NCBI GenBank assembly: GCA_021613335.1
Contig: JAJTWR010000168.1
Span: 1 to 64,000 of the forward strand
DNA length: 64,000 nucleotides
DNA from: Whitmania pigra
Taxonomy: Eukaryota > Annelida > Clitellata > Hirudinida > Haemopidae
Reading direction: 5' to 3'
Positions 10,338 through 18,829 of the stretch are shown one piece after another. Made by a program: the position numbers and the translations under genes. Within the stretch, counting starts at the first letter, position 1; the number at the start of each line of letters is the position of its first letter. The notes beneath the pieces were generated by a model, which saw only the letters and a list, made by a program, of their open reading frames with translations, was not told where the DNA came from and did not search any database.

Positions 10338-10787
10338 TCATATCCCTCCGTATCTTATAAAAGAACCCAATACCAGCATAGCAACGCCAATTAAGGTTAC
10401 GGCAACGACGTGGACTGCCATTTCTTTAAGTTTGTGCGGGTTTGTCTTTAATTTAGGGATTATTCTTTTTTGTGCGCTAACGGCAAATGCTAAGGTGGCA
10501 AATAGTAACAGCAGTTTAGCGGAGGTTATTTTTTCTATCTGGGTTGAAAAAGAAAACCAATGCCGCCAGCCGATACCGAATTGCAAAGTCATCCAAACGT
10601 CTGTAATAACCAGCAGTAATAAGGAGGTTAGGCCGATGGGTTCGTAGCTTTTTTCAAATTGTAATAAAAGGTCGGGAGTTTTTAATCGTAAAGCTTTGGG
10701 TAGTATCCTGATGGTAATGTACAGATGTCCGCCAACCCAAATGGCAGCGGCAATCAGATGGATGATGATTAGCAGATGATGGTTCAT
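10338..10787 (-). CDS. CopD-like integral membrane protein
   Basis: A 149-residue membrane protein with four hydrophobic helices. The start MNHHLLIIIHLIAAAIWVGGHLYITIRILP carries the His...WvGG...h pattern of the CopD/copper-resistance or DUF2269-like membrane family. It is the last gene of the leftward nos operon, 7 bp after the truncated haemoglobin gene. A copper- or haem-related role fits the neighbours, because nitrous-oxide reductase needs copper. This assignment is by pattern and context only. Confidence 0.6.
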   Translation of the reverse strand: MNHHLLIIIHLIAAAIWVGGHLYITIRILPKALRLKTPDLLLQFEKSYEPIGLTSLLLLVITDVWMTLQFGIGWRHWFSFSTQIEKITSAKLLLLFATLAFAVSAQKRIIPKLKTNPHKLKEMAVHVVAVTLIGVAMLVLGSFIRYGGI

Positions 10788-10794
10788 GGCGCAG

Positions 10795-11160
10795 TTATAT
10801 TTTTTGCATCATTACCGAGGCAATGGCCTTAGAATGTTTTTTCATTTTATCGGCATTTGAGCCGGCAAAAAGTTCATCTATAGTTGCGTCAAAAAGTTGC
10901 ATCCATCTTTGAAAATGTTCCGGTTTTGTAACATATTGTTGGTTTATCTGTCTATGGGTAGCAATCGGGTTCCCTTCGTATTCGCCTGTAAAGAATAATA
11001 TGTTTTCCCAAAAGGCGCACATTTTGGGCAGGTGCTTTTCCCAATCAACGGTTACTACTTCGGAAAAGAAAAAGCCAATAACTTGGTCCGTTTTTACTTT
11101 TTGGTAAAACGAATCTACCACCGTTTTAATATCATCTTTGTTTGAAATATCCGGTTTCAT
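10795..11160 (-). CDS. Group III truncated haemoglobin
   Basis: A 121-residue small globin. It shows the short 2-on-2 fold pattern of group III truncated haemoglobins: an N-terminal helix with FYQKVKTDQVIGFFF, PKMCAFWENILFFTGEYEGNP, then the proximal His in KPEHFQRWMQLF. The family binds O2, NO or other small ligands. Next to nos genes, a role in NO or O2 handling is a reasonable inference. It lies 71 bp after nosY and 7 bp before the CopD-like gene, probably in the same operon. Confidence 0.88.
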   Translation of the reverse strand: MKPDISNKDDIKTVVDSFYQKVKTDQVIGFFFSEVVTVDWEKHLPKMCAFWENILFFTGEYEGNPIATHRQINQQYVTKPEHFQRWMQLFDATIDELFAGSNADKMKKHSKAIASVMMQKI

Positions 11161-11231
11161 TGTTGAATATTTTTCCTTTCTTTCATAAATTTATACCAAA
11201 GCATTTTTTCATGCGTTTTGTAAAATATTAT

Positions 11232-11999
11232 TTATAAATCTTTTTTTTTAAACATCCTTAGCGATATATAAAAAGGTATCAGCGTCCATAGTACCAAAAG
11301 GGAGAATGATAATGCCAACCCCAAATTATTGCCAAAGAAACTCTGAAATATTGCTCCCGTATAACCCATCATGGCCGATACGTCCAGTCGCAGCAAAATC
11401 AGGATACGGCATAAATCTATAGGGCTTAAGGCGCTGAGCAATACTACGGCTTTTTCTATGGGATAATCTGAAAACTGAAAAAATAAAAACAATACCAAAC
11501 CGTCGAACAATAAGGCAAAATATAACCAAAGTATGATGGAAATACCAATGCCTTTAGCTTTATCGCGGGTAATGATACTGCTTAAAAACGCAATTGCCAC
11601 AAATAAAACAGAGAGCAATGCGCCTGCCGCTATCATGATAAGGGCAATATCCCATTCTGCAAACAGCAATAATGGAATACCTGCGCCAATAATATAGGCG
11701 ATAGCCATGCTTAAGGATAGACCGATAAATAACGCTGTCCATATTTTACTGCGTTTTACCGGATGGCTTACCAATAGTTCTATAAATTCGTTGCTGTTGT
11801 AAACGTATATGGTTGCAAATAATGCCGACATTAGCGGAACGGTAAGCAGCACAATATTTAAAACCGTTAGCAAACCTTTTGCGGGGTTGTCTTCCAATCC
11901 GAAAGCGCTCCAAGAGAACAAGGCGAGTATAATGGCATACGCAATTACAACTTTGTTCTTCAGGATATCTATGGCAACGTATTTTAAGATACGGCTCAT
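11232..11999 (-). CDS. nosY: NosY, ABC-2 type permease
   Basis: A 255-residue permease with six hydrophobic helices, starting MSRILKYVAIDILKNKVVIAYA as in other NosY proteins. FIELLVSHPVKRSKIW is the conserved cytoplasmic loop of this permease family. NosY works with the ATPase NosF and periplasmic NosD in maturing the CuZ centre of nitrous-oxide reductase. The start overlaps the nosF stop by 4 bp, so translation is coupled. Confidence 0.93.
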   Translation of the reverse strand: MSRILKYVAIDILKNKVVIAYAIILALFSWSAFGLEDNPAKGLLTVLNIVLLTVPLMSALFATIYVYNSNEFIELLVSHPVKRSKIWTALFIGLSLSMAIAYIIGAGIPLLLFAEWDIALIMIAAGALLSVLFVAIAFLSSIITRDKAKGIGISIILWLYFALLFDGLVLFLFFQFSDYPIEKAVVLLSALSPIDLCRILILLRLDVSAMMGYTGAIFQSFFGNNLGLALSFSLLVLWTLIPFYISLRMFKKKDL

Positions 12000-12706
12000 A
12001 TGGTTTTGGTTTTTAAAAGATGGATGATAGAACGGGCAACGGTTTGTTGTCCGGTGGCTGCTTTTAGTTCGTTTACGTTTTTATGCATAATGAGTTTTCC
12101 TTCTTGCATGAAGATGATTTGGCTTACAATGTCGTCCAGTTCGCTCAGTAAATGCGAAGTGATGAGGACGAGGCATCCTTTGTTTTTGACGTCCATAATT
12201 TTTGTTTTTAGTATTTCGGCGGCGATGGGGTCTAGCCCGGCTGTAGGTTCGTCTAAAATCAATACTTGGGGTTTGAAGAGAAATGCTAAGGTAGCGCTTA
12301 CTTTTTGTGTGGTTCCATTACTGAGGGTACGCATTTTTTTGTCGAGCATTTTTGCAATCTCAAATTGTTGGTATAAATCATTATCCAAAGTTTGGTTGCT
12401 GTTGCGAATACCTTTAATCATATCAATTACTTGCCCGATGGTCATATTTTCAGGATAACGTCCTATCTGTGGCATATAGCCGATATCTTTACGATATTGG
12501 TTATCGTTGCCGATGTTTTTTCCATTGAAAGTAATATTGCCTTTATTAGGCACAACCATGCCCAGTATAGATTTGATGAGCGTTGTTTTTCCGCAACCAT
12601 TCGGCCCGATAAGGGCAATACATTCGCTTTTGTTGAGTCGTAAATTCAAATTATCCAAAGCCCTGAATTTCCCAAAATTTTTTGTTATGTTTTTTATTTC
12701 TATCAT
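11996..12706 (-). CDS. nosF: NosF, ABC transporter ATPase
   Basis: A 236-residue ATP-binding subunit. It has Walker A GPNGCGKTT at about 34-42, a signature loop LSNGTTQKVS (variant of LSGGQ, usual in NosF/CcmA-like ATPases), Walker B VLILDEPTAGLDP and a switch His in LVLITSHLLSELD. It energises the NosFY transporter. It overlaps nosD by 4 bp upstream and nosY by 4 bp downstream. Confidence 0.94.
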   Translation of the reverse strand: MIEIKNITKNFGKFRALDNLNLRLNKSECIALIGPNGCGKTTLIKSILGMVVPNKGNITFNGKNIGNDNQYRKDIGYMPQIGRYPENMTIGQVIDMIKGIRNSNQTLDNDLYQQFEIAKMLDKKMRTLSNGTTQKVSATLAFLFKPQVLILDEPTAGLDPIAAEILKTKIMDVKNKGCLVLITSHLLSELDDIVSQIIFMQEGKLIMHKNVNELKAATGQQTVARSIIHLLKTKTI

Positions 12707-13959
12707 AAATTATAAGGGCTCATACGCGGTTTGTTGTCTACAAAATTTTCAGGGGTTATACTCGGCAATATTTTTTCCGACTTATCTAAAAGACTTATCA
12801 TAAAACTTCGATATAATAACATTGCCGGCGGATTTTTTTCAACAATAACCGCATATAAACTCAAGGGATGATAAGGCACGTCGCCGGTTTTGTCTTTATT
12901 TAGGTCATAGCCTTCGTATTTGTCCCAATAGTTTGCGTTGAAATGGTTGAGGGTAAGGCTGCCATTGGTGGTAATATCGAAAGTATTGCCCATAAAATTG
13001 TTGTGTGCAACCATATTGTCCATACAGTTTGCTTGCATTCGCATGCCCCAACCGTTTGCCAAAAAAATATTGTATTCTACAACGATGCGGTTAGTGCCGT
13101 CAAAAAAAATTCCGGTCGTATTTCTTATAAAACGGTTGCCATGCAAATAACAGTCTGAAAGTTCTTTAAATAAAATGCCGTAAGCCGAGTCGCCCCAGTT
13201 TTCTTCAAAGGTATTGTTTATCATTACCACTTTCTTGGTAAACATTACGGCCACGCCGGCGCCATTGTTTTTAAAATAGTTGGTAATATACGCGTTTTGG
13301 TGCGAAAACATAAAATGCAGCCCGTAGCGCAGATTATTTTTGGCGATGTTCCGCCAAATTACCGAGTTGGTTACAAATTCAAAATAGATGCCGTCGCGAT
13401 GGCCTTCTATTTTATTGCCGATGATTTGCAGGCTATCGCTTTTCCAACAATGAACGCCATTGCCCGATTGGTTTTCTGTTTTTTGAGAAGCTTTGATGAT
13501 GTTATTTTTGATGAGACATTTTGTAACATACTGCAAATAAATGCCAAAATAATTGTTGATGAAAATATTTCCTTCTATCGTTACATTTTTGGCGTTGTAA
13601 ACTTTTATGCCTCCCGGATCGTCCATTACCGACCTGCCGGAGTTTTGGATGTAAAACCCTTTTATCAGAACCCCGTCGCTTTTTATGGATAAAATTTCGT
13701 GTTTCAGTTCTCCGTCTAAAATAGGGTTATCTTCTCCCAAAAGGCTTATGGATTTATCTACAACCATGTTCCCCTCGTTATATTTTCCTTTGGCAATAAT
13801 GATGGTGTCGCCTCTTCGGCTTGCTGCTATGGCGCTTTTTATTGTGACAAAAGGTTTTCCTTTGCCAACGCGCAATACGGCGGCGTTTGCTTTTTCTAAT
13901 GAAAAAAGAAAAAAACATAAAGCGCAAAACAAACAACATCTATTAATGCAAACGGACAT
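12703..13959 (-). CDS. nosD: NosD, periplasmic copper-site maturation protein
   Basis: A 418-residue exported protein with a signal peptide at residues 1 to about 27. A right-handed beta-helix follows, made of repeated short strands (I..N.I..N..GI and similar parallel beta-helix repeats) as in all NosD proteins. It assists assembly of the copper centres of NosZ in the periplasm, together with NosF and NosY. It starts 21 bp after nosL and overlaps nosF by 4 bp. Confidence 0.93.
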   Translation of the reverse strand: MSVCINRCCLFCALCFFLFSLEKANAAVLRVGKGKPFVTIKSAIAASRRGDTIIIAKGKYNEGNMVVDKSISLLGEDNPILDGELKHEILSIKSDGVLIKGFYIQNSGRSVMDDPGGIKVYNAKNVTIEGNIFINNYFGIYLQYVTKCLIKNNIIKASQKTENQSGNGVHCWKSDSLQIIGNKIEGHRDGIYFEFVTNSVIWRNIAKNNLRYGLHFMFSHQNAYITNYFKNNGAGVAVMFTKKVVMINNTFEENWGDSAYGILFKELSDCYLHGNRFIRNTTGIFFDGTNRIVVEYNIFLANGWGMRMQANCMDNMVAHNNFMGNTFDITTNGSLTLNHFNANYWDKYEGYDLNKDKTGDVPYHPLSLYAVIVEKNPPAMLLYRSFMISLLDKSEKILPSITPENFVDNKPRMSPYNL

Positions 13960-13980
13960 GGCTAAATTGTATTTTACAGT

Positions 13981-14994
13981 TTAATTGCTTAAATCATTCC
14001 ACGAAAAGATGCTTAATTGATTTTTTTCTGCATATCTAACCGCGTTTTCTTCAGAGGAAAATGCGGCAATGTTACCTCCCATAGGGCTCCGTAATTTTTC
14101 ATCTTTAACAAAAGCGGCCGTGGTAGCATCAATTAATTTTTGCTCTTTTGAAAAATTGCCTACATAGTAGTTTTTTACTTTCGCATTAACATTTTCTTTG
14201 ACATATTTAAGCATACATGTTAAATCGTCAAATTTGTACGCGCGGCCTTTGGCAGTAATTAATTCTGAAGCAAAGCGGCTTTCTGATATTGTCATTTTAC
14301 AATACTCGCAGGCGTCTTTATTATAGTTAATAGGGGTCGGATAATTACCGCTACAAGATGCAAATAATAATGCGCACGGAAATAAAGCCCCAAGCCTTGC
14401 GCTAACTACTTTGCCCTTACGGGTTTTTTTAACTTCAAAAATAACGGCAATTACCAACAATATCCCCGCGCCGGCAAAAAACCATCCTCCTGTGTCAGGA
14501 ATAGAATAGGCCCCAAAGTTTAACAATTGTTTAAAGCCTATCAGCGGCGGTTGATAAGCCATTCCCGGAACTTTAATGGCGGCATTGGGGTTTAAGTGAT
14601 GACCGTAATCGTATTCCCATTTCCAAAAATCTGCTATGGCAATAATACCAAACAAAATAAAAGCTCCTAAAACAAAGTAAAGCAGCTTTCTTTTGCCTAC
14701 ATAAGTTGTAATTAAAAACAGGATGACGTAGGCCGCAATAATATAAGGCAAAATCTTAAATTCAATAAAGTCATCAGTATGTAGGGTTTTCATGCCTATG
14801 TAGTGGTTTAATCCGTTAATTATATCTACGTCGCCGGTTATTTTATTGGCCCAAATTTGTAAACGTAATCCTTCCGGATATTGAGGGGCGTCTAAATAAA
14901 TACCCCATATAGGCACAAAGATAGACGCCGCTAAAAGCAATGCCGCAATAATAAGTAATGCTTTTGAGATGGTTGAGATGCTGTTATTTTTCAC
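13981..14994 (-). CDS. nosL: Membrane-anchored NosL copper chaperone (fusion)
   Basis: A 337-residue protein in two parts. Residues 1 to about 190 hold four hydrophobic helices with a conserved-looking extracytoplasmic loop (PQYPEGLRLQIW, INGLNHYIGM). After an internal lipobox-like FASC at about 213, residues 215-337 are a NosL domain with DACEYCKMTISESRFASELI and KGRAYKFDDLTCMLKY. The Cys/Met motif is the Cu(I) site that supplies NosZ. Fusion of NosL to a membrane domain is, to my knowledge, a Bacteroidota form. It heads the leftward nosL-D-F-Y operon. Confidence 0.88.
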   Translation of the reverse strand: MKNNSISTISKALLIIAALLLAASIFVPIWGIYLDAPQYPEGLRLQIWANKITGDVDIINGLNHYIGMKTLHTDDFIEFKILPYIIAAYVILFLITTYVGKRKLLYFVLGAFILFGIIAIADFWKWEYDYGHHLNPNAAIKVPGMAYQPPLIGFKQLLNFGAYSIPDTGGWFFAGAGILLVIAVIFEVKKTRKGKVVSARLGALFPCALLFASCSGNYPTPINYNKDACEYCKMTISESRFASELITAKGRAYKFDDLTCMLKYVKENVNAKVKNYYVGNFSKEQKLIDATTAAFVKDEKLRSPMGGNIAAFSSEENAVRYAEKNQLSIFSWNDLSN

Positions 14995-15163
14995 TTGTAT
15001 AAATTTATTTAGATGATAAAACGCCGTGATTTATTCCCCTGAGGCGAAACTTAGTACGGGCGTAAAGTTTACAAATCATAAAGTTTCGTTATAAATAATT
15101 ATTTGACTGACGGTATTTGAGCTAAGACCTATACAAATATATTTTACGATACGGATAAAGGAT

Positions 15164-15179
15164 TATGACTATAATCATA
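15164..15179. promoter_or_regulatory. CRP/FNR-type dyad TATGA-N6-TCATA
   Basis: A perfect 5+5 bp palindrome with a 6-bp spacer, the spacing of CRP/FNR family operators. It lies 62 bp upstream of the 15242 gene, with a -7 element (15203-15210) about 31 bp downstream of its centre. An identical half-site pair with similar placement precedes the cytochrome c-nosZ genes at 21401-21416. A role as activator site is inferred. Confidence 0.55.
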
Positions 15180-15202
15180 TCGCTATTTAAAAAGATAATT
15201 AG

Positions 15203-15210
15203 TAACTTTG
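15203..15210 (+). promoter_or_regulatory. Bacteroidota -7 promoter element TAACTTTG
   Basis: Matches TAnnTTTG, the -7 element used by the Bacteroidota primary sigma factor. It lies 31 bp upstream of the 15242 start and downstream of the dyad at 15164. No good -33 TTG is visible, which fits an activator-dependent promoter. Confidence 0.5.
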
Positions 15211-15241
15211 GTTCTAATCGTATTTCTTCTATTTTAAAAAA

Positions 15242-15631
15242 ATGTTACTGTTCGGTAGAATAACGGGTTTCTTTTTGTTTTTTGTAATAGTTTTCTGCAT
15301 TACAAAAAACAGCGTGTTATATGTTTTCTACGAGTTGGATACCAAACTGTTTGTGAATCTTTTTTGCGAAAATAAAGCAAGGATTGAGCTTAAGTGTAAT
15401 GGGAAATGCAAGTTGGCAAAAATGGCCGAAGATCAAGAGGGAAAAAATGTAGAAAAATTGTTGTTGTCTTTGCGGGAAAAAATTTTTCTATATTATCAAA
15501 AATGCCTAATGTTTAGGCAAGAGGCGCCGTTTTTAGAAATACCATTGGTTACATTTGTTCCTTTTGCCGATAATCATTATTCATATCTGTATCTATACCG
15601 GATTGATAAACCTCCAAAATTTTTAAGCTGA
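15242..15631 (+). CDS. Small membrane protein with CNGKCKL motif
   Basis: A 129-residue protein with one N-terminal membrane helix (about 5-25). A conserved-looking extracytoplasmic segment FCENKARIELKCNGKCKLAKM follows, with Cys residues in C...C..KC spacing. Related small proteins with a CxGKCxL motif are common in Bacteroidota near TonB receptors and copper genes. Their function is not established to my knowledge. Its promoter carries the same dyad as nosZ, so it is probably part of the nitrous-oxide regulon, perhaps binding metal. The MFRQEAPFLEIP tail region is not recognised. Confidence 0.7.
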   Translation: MLLFGRITGFFLFFVIVFCITKNSVLYVFYELDTKLFVNLFCENKARIELKCNGKCKLAKMAEDQEGKNVEKLLLSLREKIFLYYQKCLMFRQEAPFLEIPLVTFVPFADNHYSYLYLYRIDKPPKFLS

Positions 15632-15710
15632 TAATAACGAGATAATGTATTTTGTACCGGTTTATATGGTACAATATTGGTTTTATTGCTTAATTAATAA
15701 TTAGATTGAA

Positions 15711-16571
15711 ATGAATTATATAAAATATACCGGCCTGTTGGCCTTGATGCTCTTTATAGTATCCTGTAAAAAGAATAATAATAATAATAATAACGCCGCC
15801 GATGAAATCCAAGGACTTGTTTTGGTAAAAACCATTACCAATGACTCCCACAGCATTAACCTATACGCCGAAAGTGGCAATTTGTATGCAGGATATAACA
15901 AAATATTCCTTCAGATAAAAAATATCAAAGGCGGCAGTTTGGTTGATGAAGCTGCGATAAGTTGGAAACCGATAATGACAATGCATAGCATGCGACATTC
16001 TTGTCCTTACTCTTCCATCAACAAGGTAACGGGTAAAAAAGCCTTATACGAAGGTTATATCGTATTTAATATAGCCGCAACCGGAAAAGAAGATTTTTGG
16101 AAATTAGAAATTAATTATACAACTGAAGGCAAAACTTATACGGTTGATTCGAAAATAGACGTTATGTCTACCAGTCGAAAAAAAGTAGTTGCGTTTAAAG
16201 CCTCCGATAATGGCAAATATGTTATTGCTATGATTGCTCCAAAAGCGCCAAAAGCTACCATTAACGATATGCAGGCAATGGTGTTTAAAATGAATTATGA
16301 TAATGGGGATGGTCCTTTCCAAATAGCGGATGGTTATACCGTAAAAATAGATCCGCGAATGAAGGATATGGGTAATCATGGATCGCCAAACAATGTTGAT
16401 TTGAAACAAAGCGGCGCTGATAAAATATATTATGGCAAACTAAATTTAACCATGACCGGCTATTGGATAATTAACCTGCAATTGGTCGATCCTACCGGCG
16501 CTACGGTTAAAGGCAATCCCGTAACCAAAGAAAAAGAGGTTAGCGATATCTTTTTTGAAATTGAATTTTAA
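15711..16571 (+). CDS. Met/His-rich lipoprotein, possible copper carrier
   Basis: A 286-residue lipoprotein with a lipobox ending IVSC at about residue 19. A run of seven Asn coded by an AAT triplet repeat (about 15774-15797) follows. The rest is beta-rich with two similar halves, like FixH/YtkA-type domains. WKPIMTMHSMRHSCPYS, with Met, His and Cys close together, suggests copper binding. It lies between the CxGKC protein and the TonB receptor in a rightward series within the nos cluster. A role in moving copper between outer and inner membrane is inference. Confidence 0.65.
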   Translation: MNYIKYTGLLALMLFIVSCKKNNNNNNNAADEIQGLVLVKTITNDSHSINLYAESGNLYAGYNKIFLQIKNIKGGSLVDEAAISWKPIMTMHSMRHSCPYSSINKVTGKKALYEGYIVFNIAATGKEDFWKLEINYTTEGKTYTVDSKIDVMSTSRKKVVAFKASDNGKYVIAMIAPKAPKATINDMQAMVFKMNYDNGDGPFQIADGYTVKIDPRMKDMGNHGSPNNVDLKQSGADKIYYGKLNLTMTGYWIINLQLVDPTGATVKGNPVTKEKEVSDIFFEIEF

Positions 16572-16582
16572 AATGGTTTCTT

Positions 16583-16611
16583 CCAGAACCTATATTTAAT
16601 ATCGGTTCTGG
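16583..16611. terminator. Inverted repeat after lipoprotein gene
   Basis: An 8-bp perfect stem, CCAGAACC and GGTTCTGG, with a 13-nt AT-rich loop, begins 11 bp after the lipoprotein stop. An A-run rather than a T-run follows on the plus strand, so it is not a classical intrinsic terminator. It may attenuate transcription or protect the message before the TonB receptor gene. Confidence 0.3.
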
Positions 16612-16692
16612 ATAAAAAAAAGCGTTTTTTAGAAATCTAAATATGGAGTTCTGTTGCTGAAGTATTATCCTGAACTTATTTTAAAACAACTT

Positions 16693-18693
16693 ATGAACAG
16701 ATTTATAAGTTGCTGTTTGCTTTGCTTTTTGTTTTCTTTTAACGTTTCTGCACAAAGGAATAGCATATCTGCTTCAGACAGTATAAAACAAATACGGCTG
16801 GCAAACGTAGTAATTATTGGGCAGCGGCAAATAGCCAACAAAAAAATCAAGATATTATCTTCTTTAGACGATTATTTGGAAACCCATTGCGCTGTTAACA
16901 TGATAAAGCGTGGAGCCTATGCTTGGGAGCCTTTGCTCAACGGAATGGCTACCGAACGTTCGATGATTACCATTGACGGGATGCGTATTTACGGCGCCTG
17001 TACCGATAAAATGGATCCGGTTACCTCTTATGTAGAGGTTGCCAATTTGAGTAAGGCTAATATCCATAGCGGGCAATCCGGAGCGATAAACGGAGCAACA
17101 ATTGCAGGCAGTATTGATTTGGTACGGCGGCAAGCGGGTTTTGAAAACGGCGGCTTTAAAGGCAACGTTTTTACAGGTTTAGAAACGGCAAATATGCAAA
17201 AAATTGCAGGCGTTGCTTTACAGCGCTCCTCTAGTGTTTTTTTTGCGGATGTTGATTTTACTTATAGAGATGCCGATAATTATAAAGCCGGCGGCGGCAA
17301 AGAAATTCTGTACTCGCAATTTACCAAGTACAATGTTTCTGCTATTGCGGGGTGGAAAATCAACGAATACCGACAAGTTACCGGCTCGTTAATATACGAT
17401 AAGGCAGTAAATGTAGGCTATCCGGCTTTGCCTATGGATGTATCGTTGGCAAAGGCGTTTATAGGCTCGGTTGAATATGAAGGTCGTTTTTCATCGCCAT
17501 TGGCGCAGATTTGGCAAACCAAGCTGTACTATAATAATGTTACGCACGTTATGGATGATACCAGACGCCCTGTCGTTCCTATTCGTATGGATATGCCGGG
17601 TTGGGCCAAAACAACAGGCTTTTACTCCAAATTAAATGGCGGGGCAGGTAAACATCTGTTTACGGTAAACCTCTCCGGCCATTACAATAAATCATTGGCA
17701 GAAATGACCATGTATGGAAATAATCCCAACCAGAAAAACATGTTTATGCTTACTTGGCCCGGAGTATATACTTTTTATGGCGGCTTGTTTATAGAGGATA
17801 AATTGGCCATAAATAAAAACTGGAATGCGGTACTAAGCTTAGGTACAGGAATTAACCATAATAATATTAAAAACGATTTTGGTTACGGAAGTTTGCAGAT
17901 TTTTTATCCCCAAATGCAACGCGACAAAGAAAGATGGTTGAAAAATATGACTCTAAAAATGAATTATAGCAGGCAAAAATGGCAGCATAATTTTGGCATC
18001 GGTTATGGCGAAAGAGCCCCGTCCGTGTCTGAAGGGTACGGCTTTTATTTGTTTAACAGTTTCGATAGATTTGATTACATAGGCAACCCGAACATGGGCA
18101 ATGAAAAATCGGTAGAGTTAAATGCTTCGTCATGGTTTGCTGATGCTAAGCTTTCCATACAGGCGCGAGCAGACTTTTTTAAACTGTTCAACTATATTTT
18201 GGGCAAGCAAAATTCGTTTTTTTCTCCAATGACCATTGGGGCAAACGGTATCAAAGTGTATCAACAATTGCCAAGAGCAAATATTTTTAATATAAGCCTG
18301 TCGGCAGATTATCGGTTGGATAAAACCTTACAATGGTTTGGCAGGGCAATATATAGAAAAGGATGGGCTGGAGCGTTAAATCTTCCTCAAATACAACCGT
18401 TGAGCTACGGCGCTACTTTGCAATATAGATATAAAAAAATAGTTGCAGAAACCAGCATGGAGGGAGCTTTGGCACAAACAAAGTATAGCCCTGATTTTGG
18501 CGAAAGTTCTGCAAATGCATATAACATTTTTAATTTGTCGGCCTCGTGGCAGTTTAATTTTTCGGAACAGAAACTGGCTGTTAAAGCCGGTATCGAAAAC
18601 CTGTTTGACAGTTATTACAGCACTTTTGCAGACTGGAACAAGATACCGCGAATGGGAAGAAATATTTTTGTAAATGCGGTTTATGGGTTCTGA
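16693..18693 (+). CDS. TonB-dependent receptor of the nos cluster (copper uptake likely)
   Basis: A 666-residue outer-membrane receptor. I choose the ATG at 16693 because it starts directly at the signal peptide MNRFISCCLLCFLFSFNVSAQ. An upstream TTG at 16654 adds residues before it. The plug domain includes MITIDGMRIYGACTDKMDPVTSYVEV and QSGAINGATIAGSIDLV. A 22-strand-like barrel ends in an aromatic residue (NAVYGF). The CTDKMDP motif is found in NosA/OprC-like copper receptors. Together with its place among nos genes, this points to copper import, though the substrate is inferred. Confidence 0.85.
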   Translation: MNRFISCCLLCFLFSFNVSAQRNSISASDSIKQIRLANVVIIGQRQIANKKIKILSSLDDYLETHCAVNMIKRGAYAWEPLLNGMATERSMITIDGMRIYGACTDKMDPVTSYVEVANLSKANIHSGQSGAINGATIAGSIDLVRRQAGFENGGFKGNVFTGLETANMQKIAGVALQRSSSVFFADVDFTYRDADNYKAGGGKEILYSQFTKYNVSAIAGWKINEYRQVTGSLIYDKAVNVGYPALPMDVSLAKAFIGSVEYEGRFSSPLAQIWQTKLYYNNVTHVMDDTRRPVVPIRMDMPGWAKTTGFYSKLNGGAGKHLFTVNLSGHYNKSLAEMTMYGNNPNQKNMFMLTWPGVYTFYGGLFIEDKLAINKNWNAVLSLGTGINHNNIKNDFGYGSLQIFYPQMQRDKERWLKNMTLKMNYSRQKWQHNFGIGYGERAPSVSEGYGFYLFNSFDRFDYIGNPNMGNEKSVELNASSWFADAKLSIQARADFFKLFNYILGKQNSFFSPMTIGANGIKVYQQLPRANIFNISLSADYRLDKTLQWFGRAIYRKGWAGALNLPQIQPLSYGATLQYRYKKIVAETSMEGALAQTKYSPDFGESSANAYNIFNLSASWQFNFSEQKLAVKAGIENLFDSYYSTFADWNKIPRMGRNIFVNAVYGF

Positions 18694-18829
18694 TTTTTTT
18701 GTTCGCTTCAATGCAGGTAACCGTATTTAGGTTTGCCAATAAAAGATGAAAACTAAAAAGGCAGCGCGCTGTTATACGTACTGCCCGCTCTGGCTTATTA
18801 AGAATTGTCTTTATTTTTTATGGCTAAAA

